From: Flavobacteriales bacterium
GTDB taxonomy: Bacteria > Bacteroidota > Bacteroidia > Flavobacteriales_E > Vicingaceae
NCBI GenBank assembly: GCA_020635795.1
Contig: JACJZD010000001.1
Span: forward strand, 815,001-879,000
Direction of reading: 5' to 3'
DNA: 64,000 nucleotides
Shown: one piece after another, positions 33,042 through 41,159 of the stretch
Position numbering within the stretch: position 1 is the stretch's first letter
Layout: each line of letters begins with the position of its first letter
Notes under the pieces: model-generated
Told to the model about the DNA's origin: nothing
What the model saw: only the letters and a program-made list of their open reading frames with translations
The model's database searches: none
Made by a program: the position numbers and the translations under genes

Positions 33042-34071
33042 TAAAATCACGAAGACTTTTAATGGTGCTTGAAGCAACAAATTCATAAAAAGGCTTTTTA
33101 TCCTTATTTATTTGAACATCTTCTAGTGCTTTGTAATAAGCCAAACGGTTTTCTCGTTCGCTACTAATATTTGTGATTGGATAACCAGCTTGTAAAAGCA
33201 CCAAGTTCATGATTAACCTTGAAGTTCGCCCATTTCCATCAATAAATGGATGAATAGTAACCAAGCGTTCGTGCATTTCTGCAGCTAAAATTACAGGGTG
33301 TAACTTGTTGTGATTTTCATTGTAGAAAATGATGTAATCTTCCATGAGTTTGTTAAGCAAGTAGGGTTCTGGAGGCAGATGTTTACTACCAGAAATTCTA
33401 ACATTAACACTTCTATATCTGCCAGCATTTTCTTTATCGATACCACGTAAAATTAATCCGTGAATTTGTTTAATTAAATGCTCGGTTATAGCACTGTTGG
33501 CATCAACAAAATCATAAAGTAAATCAATGGCTTCGGCATGATTAACAGCTTCGAAATGTTCTTGAACAGTTTTACCACTAATGGTTAGCCCTTTTTCAAC
33601 AACCAACGCCGTTTCTTGCAATGTAAGCGTGTTGCCTTCTATCCTATTGCTATCGAAAGTATATTCAATTTTGTAGTACTCAAATAACTTTTTAATATGG
33701 CTTTTAGATAAAGGTCTAATTTTGTCAAGCTGTTGTTTGAGTTGGTTTATTTCTTCAATTAAACTATGGTTAACAAAAGTAGTTTTTCCGTAGGCAATTC
33801 TATTTTCGGCAAGTTGAAGTGCTTGTAAGCCTATTTCTTCATCTTTTATTTCATTGTATATTTTTTCACTCAACCACACCACCAACAATTCGTTTAAGGC
33901 AATGTTATAAAAACTAGCTATTTTTATAATATGCTCTTTATTTGGAATTCGGCTACCATTTTCGAACCTACTATAAAGCGTGTAATCCATACCAAGTTGA
34001 ACAGAAACCTCTTTAACTGAAAGATTTTTTTCGGTTCTTAATGTTTTTAATATGTTGATTAATTTGCTCAT
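33025..34071 (-). CDS. XRE helix-turn-helix plus Fic domain protein
   Basis: A 348-residue fusion. Residues about 1-65 are an XRE-type helix-turn-helix (NLSVKEVSVQLGMDYTLYSR). Residues about 120-340 form a Fic domain with the active motif HPFIDGNGRTSR (274-285) and, N-terminal to it, SNRIEGN (141-147), matching the inhibitory (S/T)xxxE(G/N) helix of class II Fic proteins. Fic enzymes add AMP or other nucleotide groups to target proteins; the inhibitory motif should hold activity in check. The HTH suggests DNA binding, possibly autoregulation through the palindromes upstream. A flanking duplicated thioesterase end marks the gene as part of an acquired segment. Confidence 0.92.
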   Translation of the reverse strand: MSKLINILKTLRTEKNLSVKEVSVQLGMDYTLYSRFENGSRIPNKEHIIKIASFYNIALNELLVVWLSEKIYNEIKDEEIGLQALQLAENRIAYGKTTFVNHSLIEEINQLKQQLDKIRPLSKSHIKKLFEYYKIEYTFDSNRIEGNTLTLQETALVVEKGLTISGKTVQEHFEAVNHAEAIDLLYDFVDANSAITEHLIKQIHGLILRGIDKENAGRYRSVNVRISGSKHLPPEPYLLNKLMEDYIIFYNENHNKLHPVILAAEMHERLVTIHPFIDGNGRTSRLIMNLVLLQAGYPITNISSERENRLAYYKALEDVQINKDKKPFYEFVASSTIKSLRDFIKMAE

Positions 34072-34085
34072 GGTTTACTATAATA

Positions 34086-34161
34086 TGACAAATTTAGTAA
34101 ATAATAATATATAATTGACAAATATTGTCAATATATTTTTTGCAATTGATTTATATTGTCA
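34086..34161. promoter_or_regulatory. Nested inverted-repeat operator upstream of xre-fic
   Basis: Four half-sites surround the fic promoter: TGACAA at 34086-34091 and 34116-34121, TTGTCA at 34125-34130 and 34156-34161. The inner pair forms ATTGACAA-ATA-TTGTCAAT and both pairs are centred at the same point (34123). This geometry fits an XRE repressor dimer with cooperative outer sites. The site lies 15 to 90 bases upstream of the fic start. Confidence 0.7.
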
Positions 34162-34168
34162 TACTGAA

Positions 34169-34206
34169 CAAAAATTTTACTCCCAATATTCATCGGGAGA
34201 GTAAAA
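34169..34206. repeat. Hairpin upstream of fic
   Basis: The arms TTTTACTCCC and GGGAGAGTAAAA pair with a small bulge around an AT-rich loop. It could be a REP-type element in the acquired segment; no terminator T-run is present. Confidence 0.4.
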
Positions 34207-34243
34207 TGAAGTAACTTTTATATTGAAAGAAAATTTTTAGAAT

Positions 34244-34285
34244 CACAAGGTGTAACCTTGCGATAGCAGATGGGCAAACCTTGTG
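34244..34285. repeat. Short inverted repeats beside the thioesterase remnant
   Basis: CAAGGT-GTA-ACCTTG is a perfect 6-bp hairpin (34246-34260). CACAAGGT (34244-34251) also pairs with ACCTTGTG (34278-34285), which lies in the thioesterase remnant. REP-like elements of this form are known in Bacteroidota, from memory; here it abuts the breakpoint of the duplicated gene end. Confidence 0.4.
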
Positions 34286-34328
34286 TGGCTCCAGAACATT
34301 TTTTAAAAGCTATGAAATGTTTTATTAG
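34273..34328 (+). pseudogene. Decayed 3' end of a thioesterase gene (duplicate of 32932-32988)
   Basis: 56 bases align with the last 19 codons of the thioesterase gene. Fifteen codons are readable in frame as GKPCVAPEHFLKAMK; then one base is missing and the final TTTTATTAG corresponds to the FY-stop of the intact gene. Before the deletion, differences are GGG/GGC, GTT/GTG, CAC/CAT, GCC/GCT, AAG/AAA (silent) and one TTG/ATG, so the copy diverged under selection as a real gene before it was cut. A 61-codon frame starting at 34270 is not a gene. Confidence 0.75.
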
Positions 34329-34879
34329 GTCTTTTTATTTGCTTTTAGATATTTTATTAATTTTTTTGCTAGTTTATTTTTTAAATGAAGACTATCACCT
34401 TTTGTTATCTGCATATGTTCTAAGTAAGTATCAATTAAAGTATCGTTTGAAATGATATATTTAATCGATATTCCGCCACAATGGTCACACCACCATTCTG
34501 TTTCTGGTTCTGAATTTATAGTGTCAAGGCGGTTGGTATGAATAAAATCAAATAGCTCATTTACATTAGTAATAGGTTGACTTTTATTTATACTTATTTT
34601 ATTCTTGTCTTTATATATTGTATTTTTTAAAAAGTAAGTACCATCTTTTTTAAAAATCCAATATTTATTTCTATAAATTGAATCGCAAAGCTCATAATCG
34701 GAACAATAAAATTTTAGGATAGTATCTGAAATACTGAGTATTTCATTATCAATTTCATTTACTATTTTTTCATTTGTATGATAAACTCTATTTTTTTTTC
34801 TTCTATATAAATAATCTTTAACACTAAGACAACTACTTATAACAACAGCTATGATAATAAAACTAAAATATTTCTTCAT
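34325..34879 (-). CDS. Hypothetical lipoprotein, 184 residues
   Basis: A lipoprotein signal is clear (AVVISSC, Cys about 17). The mature part is hydrophilic and Lys/Asn/Asp rich, with two close Cys near WWCDHCGG (about residue 129-134) that could bind metal or form a disulfide, and a C-terminal charged helix (LHLKNKLAKKLIKYLK). No domain is recognised. Its stop overlaps the thioesterase remnant, so it borders the acquired segment. Only 61 bases separate it from the oligopeptidase gene, which reads in the same direction and ends downstream of where this gene starts. Confidence 0.7.
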   Translation of the reverse strand: MKKYFSFIIIAVVISSCLSVKDYLYRRKKNRVYHTNEKIVNEIDNEILSISDTILKFYCSDYELCDSIYRNKYWIFKKDGTYFLKNTIYKDKNKISINKSQPITNVNELFDFIHTNRLDTINSEPETEWWCDHCGGISIKYIISNDTLIDTYLEHMQITKGDSLHLKNKLAKKLIKYLKANKKT

Positions 34880-34940
34880 GAGATTTCTATTAATGAATAG
34901 GTGAAATTTCTAGAATATAATTAAATACAATTTTTAGTGA

Positions 34941-36986
34941 CTAAACTGTTTCAACCAACAACCCAGCTCTTTTTAATAAGGCATTGCTATCAGGTTCTTT
35001 ACCTCTAAATTTAATGTATAAATCCATTGGGTGCTCCGAGCCACCTTTCGATAACACAAACTCTTTAAATTTATCGGCTATGGTAGTGTTAAAAATACCG
35101 TGTTCTTTAAAGTAGTCGAACGCATCGGCATCCAACACTTCTGCCCATTTGTAAGAGTAGTACCCTGAAGAATATCCTCCTTGAAAAATATGAGAAAACG
35201 CTGTGCTTACACAAGTGTTTTTTACAATTGGAGTTAACTGAGTTGCTTTAGTGGCTTGGTGTTCAAAGTCAAAAACATTGTTAATTTCACTTGGGTTGGT
35301 GGTGTGCCAAGCCATGTCTAAAATTCCAAAATTTAATTGTCGTACAATGTTGGTAGCTTCCATAAAGTTAGCTGAAGCTTTAATTTTTTCAATCAACTCT
35401 ATTGGTATAATTTCATTGGTTTGGTAATGTTTTGCAAACAGTTTTAAGGCTTCTTCTTCGTAGCACCAGTTTTCTAATACTTGCGATGGTAATTCAACAA
35501 AATCGCGGTAAACGCTTGTGCCCGATAAGCTAGAATAAACGGTGTTGGCTAACATACCATGTAAAGCATGTCCAAATTCGTGAAACAAGGTAGTTACTTC
35601 GTTAAAGGTTAACAATGATGGTTTGGTGTCGGTTGGTTTGGTAAAGTTGCACACGTTAACAATGTGTGGTCGGTTGTTTTTACCGTCTTTAATGTATTGG
35701 TCGTTAAACGAAGTCATCCAAGCACCGTTTCGTTTACCTTCGCGCGGATGGAAATCGGCATAAAATAAGGCAACCAATTCATTGTTTTGGTCGGTTACTT
35801 CGTAAGTGGTTACTTCAGGGTGATACTTGTCGATATTGGTAATTTCTTTGAATTTTAAGCCGTAGAGTTTACTGGCAACTTGAAAAACACCATCCACCAC
35901 ATTTTCCAATTTGAAATATGGTTTTAAAATTTCATCGTCTAAACTAAACAGTTTTTGTTTTAATTTTTCTTTATAAAAAGCGGTATCCCAAGCTTGTAAT
36001 GTTGTATCTTCAAAACCAATCGATTGAGCAAATTTTGTAAGCTCATCCATTTCGTTTAAGGCAAAAGGCTTTGCTTTTTGCAGTAAATCGTTTAAAAATG
36101 ATTTAACCTTTTCAGGCGTTTGTGCCATTTGTTCTTCCAACACAAAGTGGGCATGGTTTTTATATCCCAATAAATTGGCACGTTGGTAACGCAATTCAAC
36201 TATTCGTAACACGGTTTGTTGATTATCCAACTCATCGCCTTTACAGCTTTTTGTAGCATTAGCCATGTAAAGTTGTTGTCTTAATGCTCGGTTTTCGGCA
36301 TAAGTCATAAAAGGAATGTAGCTTGGGTAAGCCAGGGTAAATAACCAACCTTCTTTATTTTTACTTTTTGCAGTTATTGCCGCAGCTTCAACAACGCCTT
36401 CTGGTAAACCAGCCAAATCTTCTTTGTTGGTGATAAGCATTTCGTATTTGTTGGTTTCTGCCAAAACGTTTTCACCAAAGTTTAACGAAAGCTTAGATAA
36501 TTCTTTATCAATTTTTCTTAATGTTTCTTTGTCCGAATCATTTAAGTTTGCTCCGTTTCTAACAAAACCTTTGTAGGTTTTATCCAACAACATGGCTTGT
36601 TCGGCAGTTAAGTCTTTTTTAATTGCTGCATTTTCAAAAACAGCTTTTACTCGTTTAAATAAATCTTCGTTTAGTGCAATGTCGTTAGCGTATTCGGTTA
36701 ACAAAGGAGAAACTTCTTGAGCAATTTTTTGAATTTCGTCGTTGGTTTCGGCAGAATTTAAATTAAAAAATACAGAAGTAACAGTACTTAACAACTCGCC
36801 ACTAAAATCTAAGGCTTCAATAGTGTTTTTAAAACTAGGTGTTTCAGTGTTTGAAACAATAGCATCAATTTCTTTACGAGCTACTGCAATTCCGTTTTCA
36901 ATTGCTGGTTTAAAGTGTTCGTTTTTTATTTGAGAAAATGGAGCTGTATGATAAGGAGTGTTAAACGCTGATAAAAGAGGATTCAT
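34941..36986 (-). CDS. M3 family oligopeptidase / peptidyl-dipeptidase
   Basis: I start at the ATG at 36986 (MNPLLSAFNTPYHTAPF), the usual N-terminus of the family; the longer frame adds nine residues. The 681-residue product is a zinc metallopeptidase of the Dcp/oligopeptidase A type, cytosolic (no signal peptide). The zinc motif HEFGHALHGML (469-479) is followed by an active-site Glu region (YRDFVELPSQVLENW), and near the C-terminus GGYSSGYYSYKWAEVLDAD provides the substrate-binding Tyr. It degrades short peptides. It is followed by a metallophosphoesterase gene in the same direction upstream. Confidence 0.95.
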   Translation of the reverse strand: MNPLLSAFNTPYHTAPFSQIKNEHFKPAIENGIAVARKEIDAIVSNTETPSFKNTIEALDFSGELLSTVTSVFFNLNSAETNDEIQKIAQEVSPLLTEYANDIALNEDLFKRVKAVFENAAIKKDLTAEQAMLLDKTYKGFVRNGANLNDSDKETLRKIDKELSKLSLNFGENVLAETNKYEMLITNKEDLAGLPEGVVEAAAITAKSKNKEGWLFTLAYPSYIPFMTYAENRALRQQLYMANATKSCKGDELDNQQTVLRIVELRYQRANLLGYKNHAHFVLEEQMAQTPEKVKSFLNDLLQKAKPFALNEMDELTKFAQSIGFEDTTLQAWDTAFYKEKLKQKLFSLDDEILKPYFKLENVVDGVFQVASKLYGLKFKEITNIDKYHPEVTTYEVTDQNNELVALFYADFHPREGKRNGAWMTSFNDQYIKDGKNNRPHIVNVCNFTKPTDTKPSLLTFNEVTTLFHEFGHALHGMLANTVYSSLSGTSVYRDFVELPSQVLENWCYEEEALKLFAKHYQTNEIIPIELIEKIKASANFMEATNIVRQLNFGILDMAWHTTNPSEINNVFDFEHQATKATQLTPIVKNTCVSTAFSHIFQGGYSSGYYSYKWAEVLDADAFDYFKEHGIFNTTIADKFKEFVLSKGGSEHPMDLYIKFRGKEPDSNALLKRAGLLVETV

Positions 36987-37037
36987 TGAATTTGGTTTTA
37001 TTTTTAATAACACAAATTTAATAAATAGGAGTTGAAA

Positions 37038-37538
37038 TTAAACCCTGTTACCTAATTCAATTACTTCTAAATCTTTAATGTTTTGGTTTTCAATAGTAAA
37101 CCTTACAATAGTTTTAACTTGATGAAAACCACTCTTACCAGCTGCACCTGGATTGATGTGTAAAAGGCTTAATTTTTTATCGTAAATCACTTTTAAAATA
37201 TGGGAGTGACCGCAAATAAAAAGTTTGGGTGGATTTTTTTTTATTTCATCTCGAACATCTATCGAATACCTGTCGGGATAACCTCCAATGTGAGTTATCC
37301 AAACATCAACTTCTTCGCAATTAAATCGTAAGTTTTTCGGGAAATGTTTTCTGATTTCTTGCCCGTCGATATTTCCATAAACACCACGAACTATAGGGCA
37401 AATTTTTACTAAATCATCAATAACTTTAAAATCACCAACATCACCAGCATGCCAAATTTCATCACAAACCGAAAAATATTTTTCAATTTTCGGGTCTAAA
37501 AAACCATGTGTGTCTGATATCAATCCTATTTTTTTCAC
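37038..37538 (-). CDS. YfcE/MJ0936-type metallophosphoesterase
   Basis: A 166-residue phosphodiesterase of the small calcineurin-like family: LISDTHGFLD (metal ligands Asp and His), HAGDVGD, RGVYGNID, and ICGHSHI near residue 122 with NPGAAGK afterwards. Similar enzymes hydrolyse phosphodiester bonds in small substrates and are cytosolic; the physiological target is unknown. It reads toward the peptidase gene with 51 bases between the two. Divergent from the outer-membrane barrel gene. Confidence 0.93.
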   Translation of the reverse strand: MKKIGLISDTHGFLDPKIEKYFSVCDEIWHAGDVGDFKVIDDLVKICPIVRGVYGNIDGQEIRKHFPKNLRFNCEEVDVWITHIGGYPDRYSIDVRDEIKKNPPKLFICGHSHILKVIYDKKLSLLHINPGAAGKSGFHQVKTIVRFTIENQNIKDLEVIELGNRV

Positions 37539-37570
37539 ACCATAAAAGTAAGGTATACTTTTATAAATAT

Positions 37571-37602
37571 TTTGAATCTAATACGGATTTAACTTAATTT
37601 CG
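37571..37602 (+). promoter_or_regulatory. Candidate Bacteroidota promoter for the barrel gene
   Basis: TTTG (37571-37574), a 20-base spacer and TAATTTCG (37595-37602) match the Bacteroidota TTTG / TAnnTTTG pattern except one base in the -7 box. The gene starts at 37662. Confidence 0.5.
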
Positions 37603-37661
37603 ACAATTAAATAATAAAACAAAGAAAATTGGGTTACTATAACTCACAAATTAACTAAAGG

Positions 37662-38411
37662 ATGAAAAAAATAGTTTTAAGTTTAACATTAATAGCTTTT
37701 GTTGTAACAGCTTTTGCACAACAAGATACGTTAAAAGGGCAAAAAGGCGATTGGGGTATAAGTATTGGTATTTCAGGTATTATCAATAATATTAAGTTAG
37801 ATAATGGTAAAGATCCTTCGGGCAATTATGTAGCCTTTGGGCGAAAGTATATTAAGGATGATGTAGCAATACGTATGGGCTTTAATGTGGCTTACGCTAA
37901 CGATAAAAGAAATTCGGAGGATAGTATTGTTGTTGGGTCGGGTAATACAGCATTAAGACAAATAGATTCTAGTTATTCAAGATTTGATTTTTCTGTATCT
38001 ATAGGTTATGAAAAACACTTAGGAAAAACAAAAAGGTTGGATCCTTATTTTGCTGGAGAAATGATGATAGGTAGATTAGGGAATACAACAATAGAGAGAA
38101 ATACAAACATAAAAGATGTTACTGGTACTGATAAAACTAAGGAAATAGGTCAGTATGATGGCGGTTTTTATTTTGGATTGGGAGCTGTTGCAGGGTTAAA
38201 TTATTTTATTGCTCCAAAACTGTCGTTAGGTGCCGAATTTGGATATTTATACATCTATACAAAGGATGGTGGTGATTACAACGAGAGTAGTGTTCATACT
38301 CCTGTGAGTGGTGCTCAAAACTCAACTTTTACCAGAGGTAAATTAGAGCGTTCTCTAAATGTGTTAAATATGTCTAACACTTCAACCATAATACTTTCGT
38401 ATTTCTTTTAG
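37662..38411 (+). CDS. Outer membrane beta-barrel protein
   Basis: A 249-residue exported protein with a signal peptide ending TAFAQQ (about 20) and alternating-residue strands typical of 8-stranded OmpA/OprG-like barrels: GISIGISGIINNIKL, VAIRMGFNVAYAND, FDFSVSIGYEKHLG, LDPYFAGEMMIG, GFYFGLGAVAGLNYFI. The last residue is Phe (ILSYFF), the classic outer-membrane insertion signal. No enzymatic domain. Function could be structural or transport. The gene has its own promoter and ends in a terminator shared with the opposing small gene. Confidence 0.85.
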   Translation: MKKIVLSLTLIAFVVTAFAQQDTLKGQKGDWGISIGISGIINNIKLDNGKDPSGNYVAFGRKYIKDDVAIRMGFNVAYANDKRNSEDSIVVGSGNTALRQIDSSYSRFDFSVSIGYEKHLGKTKRLDPYFAGEMMIGRLGNTTIERNTNIKDVTGTDKTKEIGQYDGGFYFGLGAVAGLNYFIAPKLSLGAEFGYLYIYTKDGGDYNESSVHTPVSGAQNSTFTRGKLERSLNVLNMSNTSTIILSYFF

Positions 38412-38433
38412 AAAATAATATAAACTTAGTGTT

Positions 38434-38465
38434 AAAAAAAGAAGGACTAATGTCCTTCTTTTTCG
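38434..38465. terminator. Bidirectional terminator between the barrel gene and the small membrane gene
   Basis: AAAAAGAAGGAC / GTCCTTCTTTTT with a TAAT loop and T-runs on both strands. The minus-strand gene ends inside it: its last codons NEKEGH and stop are read from the stem. Confidence 0.85.
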
Positions 38466-38680
38466 TTTGTATTACTTTTTTGTGACTCATTATCGGGTTT
38501 GTACAACACCGAAAAAATAAACAGCATAACAGCTGCAGAAACAAAAATAATAAGCAGTGTGGTTAATGTTTTACTAATAATGTGTTGGATATTGATGATA
38601 TCCCATACAGCCAAAATAGACATTACTGTAAAAAATAATGCCAAAACAGCCAATAGTATTGCAATTCCTCTTCTAAACAT
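38447..38680 (-). CDS. Small two-helix membrane protein
   Basis: A 77-residue protein with two transmembrane segments (about 6-26 and 40-60) and a short charged C-terminus. It resembles small Bacteroidota inner-membrane proteins of unknown function. The gene ends within the terminator shared with the barrel gene, so its C-terminal codons are fixed by the hairpin. It faces a lipoprotein gene 100 bases upstream reading the same way. Confidence 0.7.
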   Translation of the reverse strand: MFRRGIAILLAVLALFFTVMSILAVWDIINIQHIISKTLTTLLIIFVSAAVMLFIFSVLYKPDNESQKSNTNEKEGH

Positions 38681-38780
38681 TTTTTATAATTTAATAGGTT
38701 TATCCAAATATAACGAATTAAATGGAAATGTTATTAGTAAATAATGTTAAGGTTTGTTAAATAACTAAAATGTAAATGGA

Positions 38781-39209
38781 TTATTTAAACCCTTTAGTAT
38801 TACAAGTAGTGCCGCCACCTAGTCCTCCTGAAAATGTAGAGATATTAATTGAATCATTATAAAAACTAATGGAATAATTTTTATATGCTGCAGGATTATA
38901 ATAACCGGTGTAGCTACCAGAAGTATCTATTTCTATGACATCTCCATTTACAATTATTTGAGAAGGTATTGATGGATTTTTGATAACAGAAACAGTTAAA
39001 GTATCATTAAATACAGTATCAATTTGTGGTTGACTTAATGTCCAAAATGTGCAAAGTTTCTTTGAAAAATAAGTGCCAACATATTTATCTCTATAATCGG
39101 TTTGACCAGTAGTTGCAGAACCTCCTGAAGGATAATTATTTTCTTTAGTACATGAGATAATAATCAAAGCACAAAAGAAAAAAGTAACTATTAAAATTAA
39201 TGATCTCAT
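38781..39209 (-). CDS. Hypothetical lipoprotein, 142 residues
   Basis: The product has a lipoprotein signal (ALIIISC, Cys about 20) and a mature region with a polar, Ser/Thr/Asn-rich linker (SGGSATTGQTDYRDK) and beta-strand-like stretches (TLTVSVIKNPSIPSQIIVN). Two Cys near 53 and 137 could form a disulfide. The layout is that of the small secreted lipoproteins frequent in Bacteroidota. No domain is recognised. The gene stands alone, 53 bases from holA. Confidence 0.65.
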   Translation of the reverse strand: MRSLILIVTFFFCALIIISCTKENNYPSGGSATTGQTDYRDKYVGTYFSKKLCTFWTLSQPQIDTVFNDTLTVSVIKNPSIPSQIIVNGDVIEIDTSGSYTGYYNPAAYKNYSISFYNDSINISTFSGGLGGGTTCNTKGFK

Positions 39210-39262
39210 AATGAATAGTTTGATTATCTAAATTAATAAAAAAAGAGATACTATATTGACTA

Positions 39263-40264
39263 TTAATGCATTATTTTAAAAACAAGCTCTTTCATTAAAT
39301 CGCCACCAGATACGGAAGAATTGTTTACACCTTTCGATTTTAAATCGTACTCGCGAAGGTATTCGATAACTTTTACGGCTTTTTTTATAGGATAGTTTTT
39401 AGCTGCAAGCGTATATTCAGAAACAAAATACGGGTTTATTTTTAATTGAGCAGCAATGTTGTTTTTCGATTTGTCTGCAGTATAGTGGTAAGTAAGGATA
39501 TTGGTAAAAAAGCCGTACAACAATGAAATAACCATTACCAATGGATGTTCTTTTTCGTTTTTAGCAAAATAATAAACAATTTGATTGGCTTTGAACACAT
39601 CTAATGTACCGATGGCTTTTGTAAGTTCAAAACTGTTAAAATCTTTACTAATTCCAACATTTTGTTCAACGTGTTCTGGCGTAATTGTTGTACCAACGGG
39701 AACATTTATTATTAGTTTATCAATTTCGTTTACAATTTTACTCAAATTAGTTCCCAAAAAATTAGCCATTAATATACAGGCTTTGGGAGTAATGGAATAG
39801 CTTTTGTCTTTCAAGTAATTGGTAATCCAGTCAGGTATTTTGTCGTCGTATAATTTTTTCGATTCTAAAACAACCGCTTCTTTTTTTATTTTTTTTGAAA
39901 TGGCTTTTCTTCCATCTAGGGTTTTATATTTATAGCAAAAAACCAAAATTGTAGAAGGAGTAGGTTGTATTAAGTATTGCTCTAGTTGGTCTAATTGTTT
40001 TTCGAGGTTTTGTGCTTCTTTTACAATAACAACATTATGATTTGCCATCATTGGATATCGTTTGGCTTCACTAATAATAGTAATCATATCTGTTTCCTTG
40101 CCATACAGAATGGTTTGATTAAACTCCTTTTCGTTAGCATCTAAAACATGTTCTTCGATATAATCGGCAATTAAATCAATGTAATAAGCTTCCTCGCCAC
40201 TCAAAAAGTAAATGGGGTGGTAAACCTTGTTTTTTAAATCGTTGAGTATGGTTTGATGAGCCAT
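39263..40264 (-). CDS. holA: DNA polymerase III subunit delta
   Basis: The delta subunit opens the beta clamp in the clamp loader. The 333-residue product has the N-terminal AAA+-like fold (YFLSGEEAYYIDLIADYIE, degenerate P-loop as expected for delta), LVFCYKYKTLDGRK around 105-118, then a helical domain and C-terminal collar region (FFTNILTYHYT, NPYFVSEYTLAAKNY). Bacteroidota HolA proteins fit this length. It shares one base with the AMP nucleosidase gene stop/start (40264), so the two are coupled. Confidence 0.9.
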   Translation of the reverse strand: MAHQTILNDLKNKVYHPIYFLSGEEAYYIDLIADYIEEHVLDANEKEFNQTILYGKETDMITIISEAKRYPMMANHNVVIVKEAQNLEKQLDQLEQYLIQPTPSTILVFCYKYKTLDGRKAISKKIKKEAVVLESKKLYDDKIPDWITNYLKDKSYSITPKACILMANFLGTNLSKIVNEIDKLIINVPVGTTITPEHVEQNVGISKDFNSFELTKAIGTLDVFKANQIVYYFAKNEKEHPLVMVISLLYGFFTNILTYHYTADKSKNNIAAQLKINPYFVSEYTLAAKNYPIKKAVKVIEYLREYDLKSKGVNNSSVSGGDLMKELVFKIMH

Positions 40265-41049
40265 TAATCTTCAGTATATGAATATCTAAGGTGTTTAACA
40301 CTTCTACCTTTATCTTTAATTTCTTTCAACGATTGAATGCCAATTTCGATGTGTTTTTGAACGTAATTAGTGGTGATAATTTGGTCGCTTTTTTCGGTTT
40401 TAACACCGTCTGGTATCATAGGTTGGTCAGATACTAAAAGTAAAGCTCCAGTTGGAATTTTATTTACAAAACCTGTAATAAACAAGGTAGCTGTTTCCAT
40501 ATCTACAGCCATAGCACGTACTTTACGTAAATAACTTTTAAATTCTTCGTCGTGTTCCCAAACTCTACGGTTGGTGGTATAAACTGTTCCTGTCCAATAA
40601 TCTAATTCGTGTTCTCGAATAGTGGTTGAAATAGCTCTTTGTAATGTAAATGCTGGTAAAGCAGGAACTTCTTTTGGTAAATAATCATCAGAAGTACCTT
40701 CTCCTCTTATAGCAGCAATGGGTAAAATAAAATCACCCAATTGGTTTTTCTTTTTTAAACCGCCACATTTTCCTAAAAACAGACATGCTTTTGGCTCAAC
40801 AGCACTTAGTAAGTCCATTATGGTAGCAGCATTTGCACTTCCCATGCTAAAGTTAATAATGGTGATTCCATCAGCTGTAGCATTAGGCATCGCTTTGTCT
40901 TTTCCTTTTATTTCAACATTGTTGAGTTGAGCAAAAATTTCCACATAGTTATTAAAATTGGTAAGTAAAATGTATTTACCAAAATCTTCAATGGCGGTTC
41001 CTGTGTAACGTGGAAGCCAATTTTTTACAATATCTTCTTTATTTGTCAT
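40264..41049 (-). CDS. AMP nucleosidase
   Basis: The 261-residue product resembles Bacteroidota AMP nucleosidases, which cleave AMP to adenine and ribose 5-phosphate. Landmarks include TIINFSMGSANAATIMDLLS, LFLGKCGGLKKKNQLGDFIL and AVDMETATLFITG (the Glu pair binding the ribose), and LLLVSDQPMIPDGVKTEKSD, all in the purine phosphorylase (MTAP/PNP) superfamily. The C-terminal extension suits the AMP-specific type. It leads into holA with overlapping stop and start. Divergent from the subtilase gene. Confidence 0.88.
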   Translation of the reverse strand: MTNKEDIVKNWLPRYTGTAIEDFGKYILLTNFNNYVEIFAQLNNVEIKGKDKAMPNATADGITIINFSMGSANAATIMDLLSAVEPKACLFLGKCGGLKKKNQLGDFILPIAAIRGEGTSDDYLPKEVPALPAFTLQRAISTTIREHELDYWTGTVYTTNRRVWEHDEEFKSYLRKVRAMAVDMETATLFITGFVNKIPTGALLLVSDQPMIPDGVKTEKSDQIITTNYVQKHIEIGIQSLKEIKDKGRSVKHLRYSYTED

Positions 41050-41108
41050 GTTGTAGTTTTATGCCACTAAATTAACCACGATATTTTAATTTTTTAGAAC
41101 AATTTATG

Positions 41109-41143
41109 TTTGGATTAATATAATTCAATAATGCGTAACTTCG
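41109..41143 (+). promoter_or_regulatory. Candidate promoter of the subtilase operon
   Basis: TTTG (41109-41112) and TAACTTCG (41136-41143) are separated by 23 bases, the wide end of the usual range. The -7 box deviates at one base from TAnnTTTG. The subtilase ATG lies 17 bases further on. The same operon would carry the GldK-like and GldN-like genes. Confidence 0.45.
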
Positions 41144-41159
41144 TTTAAATTGTGTTATT

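Noticed and set aside
34270..34455. A 61-codon frame beginning MGKPCVAPEHF
   Set aside because: It is the thioesterase remnant followed by frame-shifted sequence antisense to the lipoprotein gene, not an intact gene.
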